NCBI RefSeq assembly: GCF_001653235.2
Contig: NC_035796.1
Coordinates: 2,480,001-2,544,000, forward strand
Direction: 5' to 3'
Source: Pochonia chlamydosporia 170
Taxonomy: Eukaryota > Ascomycota > Sordariomycetes > Hypocreales > Clavicipitaceae
DNA length: 64,000 nucleotides
Positions 33,552 through 46,640 of this stretch are shown here, piece after piece (positions within the stretch are counted from its first letter, which is position 1; each line of letters begins with the position of its first letter). The translations under genes and the position numbers were made by a program. The notes under the pieces are model-generated. The model was not told where the DNA came from and made no database searches. It worked only from the letters and a program-made list of their open reading frames with translations.

Positions 33552-34822
33552 CTTGGCTGTGGTGTGGTGTTGTTGTGGGTGAAGCAGCTCACAAGGATGC
33601 ATGGAGTAACGTCTGGTCTTGACTTGCTCGTCTGTGGGGAGCTGTTGTGGATTTTCGACAGCCTACCCTAGAGAGTAGCATGTCCACACAATGCCTGAGA
33701 ACAGACATGTGACGGGCTATTTCGTGAAATCGAGGTGTAATTTTAGTAAGTATAGAAGGGAAGAAACAAAGTAGAATTCTTCCTGCATGCAATACTTTCT
33801 TTCGTCATGCGCAGACGCGCACGAGCATCTTGGTGGTTCTGTTAAAGTGACATTTGTAGCCCCACAACACGTTTACAAGTGTAAGTGTTTGCTTGAGAAT
33901 GAATGCGAAACTCTTGTGAGATGTTCGTATCACTTTGGGGAGCAATGACACATTATTGCGAAGTCAGTAAACGAGCTTAATATTAAGCATACTTGAATGT
34001 GTTGGTGCGGTTGACTCTATCTTCCTCAGCGTCCAAGCGCATCGCCTTCCACTAGATGCGTCACCAGGACCATCGAAGTTATTTGAGCCCGAATTTCATT
34101 CATGTATTATATCGCGAATTGAATCATGTATCGTGTAATACAAAAACTGATTATCCAGCCTAACTACAGAGATGTGTTTCGTCCATTTGACCATCACTCA
34201 TTATACAGTCTACAGACCACACGGATAGGCTGGACAGATATCATATCTGCAATCTTTGGTATTCATGCCTCATTGAATAGTGCAACAACGAACCCGGAAA
34301 CTGACCCGCCACATAGTTTATTATAAAGCTAACTTGCAATTCGGCAGCTCATAACTACGGCAAAGCGAATCACCCTCCCTGGCCGAAATGCTTGACATCA
34401 AAGCTTGAGGCGTTGCCCGGCCAACCATTCAGCTCCACCAAGCCACGAAACCAACTCCCTCAAGGCAACATATCCAAAGCTAACAATACCCTTGTCTGCT
34501 TTGATATTAAACTGTTCAGCCCTGCACTAAGACATGGTCAGTATTTCCCTAAAGTTGATGTTTAGCTCAGCTCCCTTACCGTCTGAGGCATAGTCCAAGT
34601 ACCACAGTGACTCGTCGATACGATGTACGACAGAATAAAGTTGATCGGCTTCATGGATGCTGCAGCCGTGGAAACCAGCCCTGGGTATGGCTCACGGGCG
34701 GAAATGTTTATGAACATTCTTTTCCCTCTGTGCGACTTTATTACTCTGCCGTCGCCATGATATAGCCAAATACACGACAGTTGGAGACCATTACATCTGC
34801 GCGAGTCCCTGGCAGCATCAAG
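33552..34822. other. Gene-free interval
   Basis: It holds the promoter of the dynactin gene and, on the other side, the leader of the membrane-protein gene. Frames at 34126-34326 (plus) and 34562-34942 (minus) show no domain signature. A missing 5' exon of the next gene could lie at 34680-34760. Confidence 0.4.
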
Positions 34823-36343
34823 ATGTGGTTCTATCCACGAGCTGCAAATGCCGATGCCCACAATAGCACAGCTCCCGCAGCGCCAATGATCACCCCGTTC
34901 AGCTTCCCCTGCGGCCAAAACTTCCTCAATGTCTACTTTCAAGGCGGCGTCGAAATGAGGGACAAGTGTGTACCACCAAACTTCGAGCGGTACTGGTGGT
35001 CGTCCGTGGGATACTACTCTCCGGCTCTATGTCCCAAAGGCTACACTGCAGGATGTATGAGATGGAATAGCGAACAGGGACCGGCTGCTGAACCCACCGA
35101 GACAGCTGTTCAATGTGTGCCGAGGTATGTATGCAGACGTTCAAATTCGTGGTCTTCTGAAGCAATGACCTGGCCATGCGTGGGAAACGTTCTGTGCTGA
35201 CTTGCCATCAGTGGTTATGTCTGTGATACGAAGCACCTATCAATGGCCTACTCGCGCAGTCACACGGCGCCAATGATTCAAGTTCGATGGGCCGAAAGTG
35301 ATCTCTCTCGGTTCCCGACGCATCCTTTATATCCCGGCGCCAAACCAACAAATCATGTTCAGAAGGATGGTAACGCCGAGCTAGTTGCCCGTGCCAGCTT
35401 CGACGGTAGTTTCCGTCCCGGGCCGACTCCTACATCCGGAGGCGGTTCTGGCTCAGGTGGTTCGTCCGGAAGTGATGACGGTGGTGGTCTGTCTACGGGA
35501 GCCAAGATAGGGATTGGTGTTGCTGTACCGGTTGTAGTTTTGGCCTTGTTTTCCATCGGCGCATTCTTCGTGTGGCGTGCGTATAGGAAGAAGAGGCTAG
35601 GAAATACCGGGGGACAGCAACCGCACATGCAATACGGGCAGTATCCTCAGCAGTATCCTCCCGGGCCGCAATATCCGCAGCCGGTTGTATATGCGAGTCC
35701 CGGGCCACAGCCGATGATGGAGCCCGGCCGATACGAAATGCCCGCTCATGGAAATACATCTCCGACCGTTTTGGGCTCCGAGGCCGCAGGACCTGCTCTT
35801 CCAGCATCTGCAGTACTGGCAAAGACCAGAGATGGCACTGCCCAAATGGCCTCCCAATCTCATTCCCCTGTGCCGGCTGGGTCGGAGCTGGATGGGCAGA
35901 CATATAGAACGGATATATCAACTGCCAATGCTTCGGAATTACATGGAACCAGCCAATCGCCTCCCATTGAAGTGGGCTCCGAATCACGACAAGAAATGGA
36001 CGCCAACCAGCAACAGATGCCATCGTCCCCTATACCGAGGAAACAAGTAGGGAGTCCTGGTCACCAAGTCAGTCCCATGTCACCATCAACAGCGGGTCCG
36101 GACACTATGGTAGCAATCATGCCTGGCACAGACAACAGTGGTGTTTCAACATCTGCAGAGGCCGGTGCTTTCTCATTTCAGACGTCGGCCGAGCCCTCTG
36201 CTGACGAAATTGCGGCCCTTCAAGCACAACATGCTCAGCTTGAAGCTCGAAAGCAACGACTCTTGGAACTGGAGCAAATCGAAGCGGAGCAGGCAGATCT
36301 GCAGCGGCGGATGAATTCAGCAAGGGGAAACAGCCCGAGCTAA
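34823..36343 (+). CDS. Single-pass membrane protein with Cys ectodomain and Pro/Gln-rich tail
   Basis: Exons are 34823..35124 and 35212..36343 (477 residues), joined by an 87-bp intron. The junction gives VQCVPSGYVCDTKHLSMAYS. The ectodomain has scattered cysteines (FPCGQNF, MRDKCVPPNF, YSPALCPKGYTAGCMRW, AVQCVPSGYVC). It is followed by a Gly/Ser linker and one transmembrane helix (GAKIGIGVAVPVVVLALFSIGAFFVW) ending in the stop-transfer YRKKRL. The cytoplasmic tail is Pro/Gln/Tyr-rich, then Ser-rich, and ends in a coiled coil (EIAALQAQHAQLEARKQRL). The layout is that of fungal surface sensors with SKG6-like or mid2-like membrane segments. The start is uncertain: no signal peptide follows the first in-frame ATG, so a 5' exon may be missing. 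Confidence 0.7.
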
Positions 36344-38469
36344 GGGGACCTTAGTTTTCAATAGATAGTTTGTTATTCAGTTTGGCCGTATTGTATCTTG
36401 AGCCATGGCTTGGCGACTATTGATTCGTACGTATTTCATCTTGCTACAAGGTACCCGGTGTCCCTTCAGCCTTGTAGACATATGACTGTCGTACAGCGCC
36501 TGAAACGATCTCTGGAGATGACAGCGGCCACTTGAACGAGTTTCCAATTGATGGACCAGCAGCAAAAGTATCGGTTGACCGGAATCTGACCCGAGTATGC
36601 CGTGGCTGGTTCCTGCATTCCCGGACCGGGATGTTGAGACGAAACAGAACCGAGCGAACATGGACAAAGCGATATTAAGCGTGATATGGTTTTCGTTTCG
36701 GGGAGAAAGTCATGGAATTACAATCTACCGATTACTGAGACGGGATTATTGATGGCTCACGGACGTTTAGAAACTGCGGCTTTGAACCAGAGCGGGAAGG
36801 CGCCATGTGGCTGAGACACTTTGTTCCTGCCCCTCAACTCCTGATTGGGATGCTGCCCTCAACATCTTCACTTCTGCGGTCAATTCGCGAACTCGTTCTA
36901 TTCTCCCTGAACAGCCTGCTCAGCCAACAACCAAGCCAAAACATTCAAGTGTTTCAGTGAGGCCTTTTCGTTTTCCCAGCTTCTTGTTTTGACCCGAATC
37001 GGACTAACGCCGTGATGCTCACCAGGAATCCAAGACGCGAAGGATGATCAGGGCACAGTTCACTGTTTGAGGATCTGCAAGAATGGGGCAATTGGTGGCA
37101 TACAGTTAGGGTCTAAAACAAAATGGCGGGAACGAGAGGGAAAACGTTCGGAAACAACCTGATCTCGCCGAGATGCAATCCATCAACGCTTGCGTGTCCC
37201 AAGCTGGCATGCCTCGCATACTTGCAGCTTCGCCTCTGCAGACTTCTATTCTTACCTGTTCCATGACCTGGAGAACCTGACCGGGTGCCATTCTTCCGGG
37301 ACACCCAGCCTCGTGTTGGAAAGTTGGAACAAGTGCTCACGCGCAATTCAGGCATAATGCGGTCTCCGCTAAATGAACCATTCACGGTCATCTTTGAACC
37401 TCCATTTCTTGCATTGAAGGATCGCAAAAGTGGAGACAATTCTGTGAACGGTTGGATGAGAGGGCATCTGTTAAGCGCGGCTACCGGCAACACAACGTTT
37501 CCCTGGCCGTTCTTCTCGCTTTCAGCCATGTCTGTATGGTTCGACAAGGATGATGGAAGAATATCGACCAGGTGCGTCTCAGGTGTCATGCAGTTGTGCA
37601 GCTGTCGAAATGGAGACTCTCATGTGCGTTTTTTTTTCTGGACGATGACCGAGCGCAACTCGAGTGAATTGGTGCGAGAATGTGGTCCCTACCTCATTTC
37701 GGCATTGCCATCTGTGATCACAGCATGCCTGCATGTCTCCGATGATGATTGAAACGATCTCAGACCTGCCTTGCATTACAGATACTCACCCCCGCTAGGA
37801 TCAACACAATTGCGTAGGCTGTTTCTGGCGGAACAACCAACAGCCCTATTGCCTTTGCGGCGTAGTCCTTGATACAGCCATCATCTGAGCAGATTTTGAT
37901 CTAGCCTTTGGAGGCTTTTCAGCTTACCGGAAGCTTCGAACCCCGCGTGGCTTGTACCATCAGTTGGGGCATGCTTTGGGCAAACAACCACTACAGCCAC
38001 ACGCTAACGAGATTTGGCAAGACGTTCAACATTCATGTTGGAGCAGTTTCTTGGGGGAATTTCTAATGTTTCTTGGCTAACATGCCAGCAGATCTGGATT
38101 CCTGCGGCTGGCGGCAAACTACTGGAGCAAACTGGCTGTTGAGATCTTGGCGAACATCTCTGGGACTCCGTCCCAGCAGACTACGACAACGATGGCATTA
38201 TCGAACTCAAGCGATCAAGCGCCCGTACAATGCACTTGGCAGAAATACGAATTTAGCAAATGACAAGACAAGGGAAGAGTAGCAACTGACCCTCCTCTTT
38301 GCAACGCTAGGGTCCTGCGACGGCCGGCCGACATGCGTTCTGCATTAACAGGGTATGCACACCACATGGCGGCCGAGCACACTCCGACCAGGTTGTCCCT
38401 TGGAAATTGTACAAACAATACAACCAACCTGGCAAACATTCACAATTCTCTTTCCCATAACGGCTTGCA

Positions 38470-38478
38470 TACGGAGTA
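38470..38478. repeat. Dispersed 9-mer TACGGAGTA
   Basis: Second of three copies of this 9-mer, here in the inverse orientation to those at 2933 and 51084. It lies about 90 bp upstream of a TATA-like element. Confidence 0.35.
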
Positions 38479-38570
38479 CAGCTGTAACTGCCTCACGAGC
38501 CCCGAGTCCTTTTGCAATTTCGCCGGCAAATTCAAGTCTGCTAAATTCTTACCCAGCTAAGCCTTTCGTC

Positions 38571-38577
38571 TATATAA
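38571..38577 (+). promoter_or_regulatory. TATA-like element
   Basis: TATATAA, 556 bp upstream of the DUF3455 start codon. If used, the leader would be long. It may belong to an unrecognised transcript. Confidence 0.3.
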
Positions 38578-38645
38578 CCGGTCATCCGTCCCACCTCTTA
38601 CTCAGAATCACTCCAAAGTCAAAATCGGGACTTCACTGCCTCACA

Positions 38646-38676
38646 CTCTTTGGAATACAGATCTCTTTGGAATACA
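38646..38676. repeat. Tandem 14-mer CTCTTTGGAATACA
   Basis: Exact copies at 38646-38659 and 38663-38676, separated by GAT, in the probable 5' region of the DUF3455 gene. Confidence 0.6.
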
Positions 38677-39133
38677 ACCTTCACTTGTCTTGTCCTTGAC
38701 AGCACCGTTTCTCCCGTTGACTAGCCCCAGAGCTACTATTTATGCTGGCTTACTCACCTGCCTCCTCCAATTTTGGCTTGCATTCGCCCCCGTCTTCCGC
38801 TCAAGCATTTGCACACTAACGTGCGCCACCGTCGTTGTAAGCGCCCAGGCGGGTACACCACCAATAGGCCGAGAAGTTTGCAGCCCACTCACTGGCTGCT
38901 TGGATACTATTCTTGTACACTTTGCCATACTACCTTGACGGGGTTAGTTTAGCTATTTGTGCCCCGACCTTGTCTTTTCTTTGGGTCAAAGGGTATATCA
39001 AGTCGGCGTGCTTCCTGACAACTTCCTGGAAATTGCCTGTCTTGTACAAGATCTTCATCAACGGTTCTATATCTTCTTTCCTTTTTTCTTCTCCGCAACT
39101 CTTCCCTTTCCGACGCCAAATACGACGCCCACC

Positions 39134-39948
39134 ATGTTTAAGTCATATCTCCTCATGCTTTCAGCCGCTCTGGCTCTTGGACTGCCCTCTGGCTCCAGTT
39201 GTGCTCCCAGCCCCAAGACTCCGACTCTTCCCCAAACAGGTGGTGGTAAGTGTATTACGAAACAATTCAACTAAACTCATCCAACGCTAACCGTCAATCC
39301 TTAGCGACCAACCTGCCGGCACCTCCCGCGGGCTCTAAACTGCTGCACATCGCCCTCGGCTTTGGTATTCAAAACTACACTTGTGCCAGCGTAGGCGCAA
39401 CCCCCACCGCGACTGGTGCTCTCGCCATGCTCTACGATATCACCGACTTTTACCCCGGTCAGAGCAAGAAGTCGCTTTCACAAAAGGACTGGGATGGTCT
39501 CACCTCCCGCGCTCTTTGGACACAAAATGTTCCCCTCAACTTCAACAAGTCCTCCGCTGGACGAGTTGACGCCAGGTACCCCGGCGCTTCTCAAACCAAC
39601 CCATTCACCAAGGATGCTCCTCTCTGCCTCCGGGGTATGAGGGAGCTACCCTTCCTCGGCCACCACCTCTTCACCAGCGCCGGCGTCCCCAACTTCATTC
39701 TTGAGGGCGGCAAGATCAACATGCTCGCCGGAAAGAACGCCGGGGTCGATGCCCCCACCAACGCCGACAAGGGCCGCGACGGGACCGGCGCCGTAGCTTG
39801 GCTCCAGCTTGGCGCAAAGGACGGCAGCATCGGTAACGCCAAGCTTGTGTACCGAGTCTTGACGGCCGGTGGTAACAGCCACGGTTGCGCCAAAGCAGCC
39901 GGACAAGATAGCACGAGCTACACTGCGCAATACTGGTTCTACGGATAG
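39134..39948 (+). CDS. Secreted DUF3455-type protein
   Basis: Exons are 39134..39245 and 39305..39948, giving 251 residues. The 59-bp intron has donor GTAAGT, branch GCTAAC and acceptor CCTTAG. A signal peptide (MFKSYLLMLSAALALGLPSGSS) is followed by a short Pro/Thr linker. The body has the features of the DUF3455 family: NLPAPPAGSKLLHIALGFGIQNYTC, GALAMLYDITDFYP, LPFLGHHLFTSAGVPNF, GTGAVAWLQLGAKDGS, VYRVLTAGGNSHGC and a C-terminal TAQYWFYG. These proteins are secreted by many Sordariomycetes; the biochemical role is unknown. Some database entries call them malate dehydrogenase, which nothing here supports. Confidence 0.88.
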
Positions 39949-40636
39949 AGTGCCTTTTGGGGCTACGTCTTGCAAAAGCCTTGCACCTAGCCTATTCTTA
40001 CATTTTAATGATCCTTTCTTTTATTCACCATCGTTTTACTATTTCACGGCGCAGTAGACTTTAGGGCATTTCCTTCTTTTTATCCTAATGTTAAGCGTTG
40101 GATGCTGCGGCAACAGCGACTGTATATAGCTGGGATTATTCATGCCGGGTGGGATAAGGGACATTTGGGTACAAACCAATAGATTTCATTACACTTATAT
40201 CATCCTGCCGTGTAATTTGATATGATGTAGACTGTTGTAGTATTTGGGCCAATAACTGCCATTTCTTACATGAATGACGTCGGGTAATCACTTGGCTGCG
40301 AAAATAACCTTGATGTATGACGGGAGATGAAGACAGATGCGCTTGTAGATAAAGCGTCGTAGGAAGGGCCACCGCTATTCTCGCGCCATACAGAAGTCCT
40401 ATCAATGCTGCATATCTACCTAAGTAAGTGAGCTACCTAGTGCATGGCTACACGTTCTAGTAAGAACTACAATTCTTTGGAGCGGTGGTCTTTATCGTCA
40501 TATATTGAGAAAGCGCCGCCTAAGCGACAGACATGCTAAACTGCAACCTTCAAGGTCTCGTATCGTCTGGTCATAAGTAACTACTGATATGCTTTTCCCA
40601 CAATTTTCCGCCCACTAAGCCTGACACTCCGGCAAT
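39949..40636. other. Convergent intergenic interval
   Basis: 3' flanks of the DUF3455 gene and of the MAP kinase. It contains a CTACCTAAGTAAGTGAGCTACCTAG stretch near 40417, with imperfect dyad symmetry related to the palindrome at 48468. Confidence 0.4.
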
Positions 40637-42208
<1,572 letters not shown>

Positions 42209-43838
42209 GATGTCTTGCTATGTGCGCAGAGCTGCACGTCGAGACGAATCGTGCTTGTCGAAGCGGGGGGAGGGGAAGAGAGGGGTGACAAGCAGCACAG
42301 AGCTTTGTCTTTTTGCTTTTGGAGATGTCGACTGCAGCAGTAGTGCAGAAGGGTCCAAAGGTTCAAGGTGAACAAGTGCGATGGAGAGGAAGCGCAACAA
42401 TTGCAATAGCTTCCAACGATGTACAGTATGGAAAAAAAATAAATTGAAATAAAAGAAGGACGGATGGGCAGCTTCGGCGGGGACGGGGCCTTGTATATGG
42501 CAGATGGAGATGGAGGCGGACTGAAGCCTCGTCAGTGGGCGGGCGACTCGATGCGACGACAAGGAGCAGGAGACAGACCAGACTTCAATGCTCTTTGGCT
42601 TGGAACTGCAGGGGCAGGGGGGCTTTGGCCAACTGCAAGCACATCAATGATGTGGGGTGCTGAAGCCTTCATCCTCCTTCTCCAGCAATGAGATCAATGT
42701 TGCCCATGTCGATGTTTGTCCATGTTCGAGCTGCTGCGCCTACTTTGCTCGACATACATACATCTCGAGCCCTTGTCGTCTTTTTGCTCCAAAACAATCC
42801 AAATAAAGAAGCATCTAATAGCTGACGGGGCGTACCAGATTGATGTTCAAGCCCGCGCACTTACCGCGCCGCTCAACGCCTCAACTTCGACTCCCTTCAA
42901 CGTTCGTTCTCCTGTCAGACAGTCTGCCTCGAGAATCCATCCATCAACATGCATCATTCCAGTCATGTCAGGCACCCAAACGCCGTCAGCTCAACGATCT
43001 GGGGCCAAATGATCCCATTCATCCTGCACACTGCTGAACAAAATGTCCAATCCAAGCCCTGTCCCCTTCCCAGGTTCTAAGCGCGCGCCTCGCTGAGCTG
43101 CGGCCCCTTCAGCAACATACCAGACCCATACCAATAACAATCGCAGGGCAAAAAATTTCATCACCATATCGACAAATGAGAAAAGGGATTTTTTTCGCCC
43201 AGCAGTTGGTGTCGGACAAAGGCAAACTGCCGTTGAACACGAGGGCCACTTCGTGCCCCGTTCCCCATGGCTTCAATGTCGACTCTGTCGAGAGTGGGAA
43301 AACATCACCAATGGTCGCAAGCCAAGCTGTGCCACGCCCGCCCACTTTACAAAACCCTGGTACCGATCCAGCCCTACAGACGCTGGCATGATAAGCCGTA
43401 ATCTTGCTAGTATAACCCCGAGAAAAGTGTGCTCGACCATACAAACGTCCGCATCGCCTACACAACCGCCCGTCAGCTTATGCCCATGTAAGACGACCTG
43501 AAAATTAGCATTTCGGCAACTTCCCGACACGTGTTGCGGTCCCCGAATTCTGTCCTCTGTTGGTCGCAGTTGATCTGACCCGACTACGAGCCTGTGGCCA
43601 ATAATGGTCGTGGACATGCCAAACGCCCCTCGGGTTGGTTTGCCATCAACACGACGGGTTCGTGCCACTTGTAAGTGCCAAGTACTCATATTAAACTTTC
43701 ATAATTTCGTCGTTGCAATCTATACAGAGTGTCTGTCTATCTGTCCACATAACCTCCCTCTCCTCGGTGTGTTGGTCAAGATGCCAGCTCGTCCAACGCT
43801 AGGGTATCACGACATATTCTCTCCCGACACCGTGTCTC
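42209..43838. other. Gene-free interval upstream of slt2
   Basis: About 1.6 kb with short overlapping frames on both strands and no domain features. It probably holds a long slt2 leader (C/T-rich on the minus strand near 42230-42300) and the 3' flank of the phosphatase gene. Confidence 0.4.
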
Positions 43839-44431
43839 CTACTTGCCAATAACATCCTTGAGAAAGTTCTTGGAGAACCTGCTGCATTGCTCAAAGGCCT
43901 TTTCGAACCCGTCCCGCCCGCCGTAGTAAGGATCATTGACGACCTCTGCTTTGCCCGTGCCACTGAACTCTCCGAATAGCATCACCTTGGCCTTTGTGTC
44001 CGGGTTGCCCTTGTGCAGGCGCTGAAGGTCCGACAGATTCGACCGGTCCATAGCAAATATGTAATCAAATTTCTCGAAATCCGTCGTTTTGAACTATACT
44101 CGCAATAACCGTCAGCCGCTGCAATTCCGCAGATATAATGAGAAGACTTACCCGTCGAGCAGCATGGTCGTAGTCCGTAATGCCATTCTTCTCCAGCGTC
44201 GACAAAGTTCGCGAATCTGGTTCCTCGCCCGCGTGATATGCGGCTTTTCACATTAGCTCAACGCACTGCCATTTCAGCCCGAGACTACCAACCCGTGCCG
44301 CAAGAGTCGATGCGCGCAATCTTGCCCTTATATTCCGGTTGCTTCGCCAAGTTTTGGAAAATACCCTCCGCCATGGTCGACCGGCAGATATTGCCTAGGC
44401 AGACGAACAGGACGGACACAGGCTCAGGCAT
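43839..44431 (-). CDS. Low-molecular-weight protein tyrosine phosphatase
   Basis: Exons are complement(44293..44431), complement(44152..44243) and complement(43839..44093), giving 161 residues, the usual length. The P-loop C11-LGNIC-R17-S is at the N-terminus (VLFVCLGNICRSTMAEG). Other signatures are IDSCGTAAYHAGEEPDSRTL, FDYIFAMDRSNL and the general-acid loop with D131 (NDPYYGG). The enzyme hydrolyses phosphotyrosine through a cysteinyl-phosphate intermediate and is soluble. The two introns (49 and 58 bp) have clean signals. It is the homologue of yeast Ltp1 and fission yeast Stp1. Substrates are unknown; its proximity to the MAP kinase gene is probably coincidental. Confidence 0.93.
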
Positions 44432-45146
44432 TTTGTCGGTGTTTGCACAGGGACGACTATTTTGTTTGATGCCCCGCCAGAAAAAGTAGTAGGTCGCCTT
44501 CCGAGTTGGAGGGGTTCACTGCGTTGCTTACGTTGAGGGCAGTTGGGCTTGGTTGGAGGTTGAAGCCCAGGAGACCCCACGTGTGCCTGACCATTCATCC
44601 GGCCGGCTTGTCGATCAGGGACCTCTTATGAAAGTGGCAACCTTGGAAACGGGATTCATCCTCTTTTGCTATATATCTACACCTATATACGCATACGAAT
44701 ATAGACGTATACGGACACCTTCTATGTTTTGGTATCCGTTTGTCTTCAAGACAATTCCGCCATCATGATACGTTAAGAGGACATTCGCATCTCGACCTAA
44801 CTCTGACCTGAAGCGCACAAATGCAACTCTGGATAATCACGGACTTTGACGAGCGTAATAGTTGTAAAGTATTGTCATTTTTTCCGTTTTAAGCTCCGTA
44901 CAATTCCCATTTCCCACTCTGCAGCTACCGAGCCCCCTTCACAGTCCTCCACTCACGTCCTCCATCCATCTCGTACCCGAACCCCCAAAAAAGACACAAA
45001 GCGCCTGGCTAAAGAGAGATGAGATGTTATACAATAAGGATACAATATCCATGGTCATAAGAAAAAAGAGGTTGTCGTAGCTGGTCGTGGTTTGATCGCT
45101 CCCGCACGGCCCAGTGATTCATATACAGTAGTACAATTGGAGTTGA
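44432..45146. other. Intergenic interval
   Basis: Promoter side of the phosphatase and 3' side of the PRELI gene. Pyrimidine-rich patches only. Confidence 0.4.
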
Positions 45147-45842
45147 TCAAACGTCCAATACTTGTCGCTGACGTTCCCGTCGCAAAGTCTCCAAAACTCC
45201 AATGACACCGTTGTTGCGAATTCGTTCAAGGACAAGACGCATGCCGTCACGACTCTTGCCCAACTGATCGAGCGTCTTGGTCGAGGCCAGGCTCTCGATG
45301 CTTCGTTGGATGCCCTTGGTGCCCCAGCCGCCGATGAAGCCGGACAGCAGACCGCCCTCCTGTTGGGCCTGGCCAAACTTTCCACGAAGCTTCTCGCCTA
45401 GCCTTGACCGGAAGATGACGGACGTTGTGACATCTGTTTCGCTCGACACCTTCTCGGCGGGCAGCTTGAAATTTTGCTGCTCAATGACGGAGAGGACACC
45501 TGTGAAGTTGAGATTGCGGCTTTCGGTCTGCATCCATCCCTCTTTGATGTCGACGACGCTCGTCTCGAGGATATATGATGCCTTGTCGGCACTGCCGCCG
45601 CCTGTCACACTAGCTGGGAGCAGCTTGTACACCGCACCAGGCATACGACTCTTCTTCAGATGGATTCTGGTCGTGTGCAGCCGTTGCGTCTCGGGGTCGA
45701 CATGGCTGGAGATTGTGTCGGTGCTCAGGACATGTGCAGCGAAGGGATTGAGCTTGGGGGACGAATAGCGGAGGAAGTAGGCGAGGGTGACGGTCGGAAA
45801 TGGGTGAGAGTAGGTATGCGCGGTCGTGTGTGTCAGAACCAT
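45147..45842 (-). CDS. PRELI/MSF1-domain mitochondrial lipid-transfer protein
   Basis: 231 residues in one exon. The ATG at 45842 gives MVLTHTTAHTYSHPFPTVTLAYF, matching the start of the Ups/PRELI family; three codons further upstream are open but without ATG. Signatures include the early hydrophobic-aromatic segment, THRLHTTRIHLKKS-like strand (TQRLHTTRIHLKKSRM), and ESRNLNFTGVLSVIEQQNF. The C-terminal part is helical and basic. Ups proteins pair with Mdm35 in the mitochondrial intermembrane space and shuttle phosphatidic acid or phosphatidylserine between the membranes. Which lipid this one carries (Ups1, Ups2 or Ups3 type) is not decided by sequence alone. Confidence 0.85.
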   Translation of the reverse strand: MVLTHTTAHTYSHPFPTVTLAYFLRYSSPKLNPFAAHVLSTDTISSHVDPETQRLHTTRIHLKKSRMPGAVYKLLPASVTGGGSADKASYILETSVVDIKEGWMQTESRNLNFTGVLSVIEQQNFKLPAEKVSSETDVTTSVIFRSRLGEKLRGKFGQAQQEGGLLSGFIGGWGTKGIQRSIESLASTKTLDQLGKSRDGMRLVLERIRNNGVIGVLETLRRERQRQVLDV

Positions 45843-46640
45843 TGTCACCAACGGTCGCAGGTCGCTGGAAAGGTGACGAAAACGGACGCCTATAGCACAA
45901 TGACGTTTCTTGTAGTCGGTGTCGATTGATATTGATTGATATGTGCGGCCTTCGAGCTCACCCGGAGACTTCGGAGCTGATCATGGACCTCTGCAAATTT
46001 CGGTGCCGACTGTGAGGCACCGACGCAAGCAGGGTGAAATTGAAGTTGTTACGAGAAAAAGAAATCCCAATCAATCGGGCTGTATGCTGCGATGGCAAGC
46101 ACAAGAGCGCGATGATGCCAGTTGATGGCAGGGGATGATGGGGAGGGAAATGGAATGAAGATGAGGAGGAGGCCAGATGCCGTGTCTGGTCGTTTCTCTC
46201 ACGCACACACACGGAGCAATCGAACCATGGAGATGCCAATGGCACGAGGTGAACTTTTCCCCCTGCACCGACATTGGGCATTGACTGGTCCGTGATTGGC
46301 TGGCAGAGCGGGGAAAAGCCGGGAAAGCTACTGGAGAAGTGGCCAACACGTGATTTCTTTCCGTGGTGAGTCGAGCAGATGTCGAGGGAACGAGTGGATC
46401 GTCGACATCTGGACGTCGATTAGCTCCGCATGGCGCCGATGCTCCGACCATTTCACACCGAATGCTCGGACGATACACACCACAAGGCTGTCTGTTCATT
46501 GGATCTCACCGTGGTATGACACGTCGATGATGCCGTGTATGCACCATGGGCCATTCGTGCCCGATTTGATGCACTATTTATGGATCGTTTTATTGGTTCT
46601 TTTACTACTTGTGTGAATGATCTGTTCGAGTAACTTTCCG
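45843..46640. other. Intergenic interval
   Basis: Promoter of the PRELI gene, with a short direct repeat (ATTGATTGAT repeated around 45924-45941). On the other side lies the 3' flank of the beta-lactamase-like gene. Minus-strand frames at 45958-46499 have no domain features. Confidence 0.4.

Larger units (their letters stand above)
36344..39133. other. 2.8-kb interval without a confident gene
   Basis: Two long frames overlap on opposite strands, 37285-37752 plus (155 codons) and 37113-37589 minus (158 codons); neither has a recognisable domain and both cannot be right. TATATAA at 38571 and two copies of CTCTTTGGAATACA at 38646 suggest the promoter and a long leader of the downstream secreted-protein gene. 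Confidence 0.45.

Noticed and set aside
37113..37752. Two overlapping 155-158 codon frames on opposite strands
   Set aside because: Neither shows domains, a signal peptide or splice support, and the overlap means at most one could be real.
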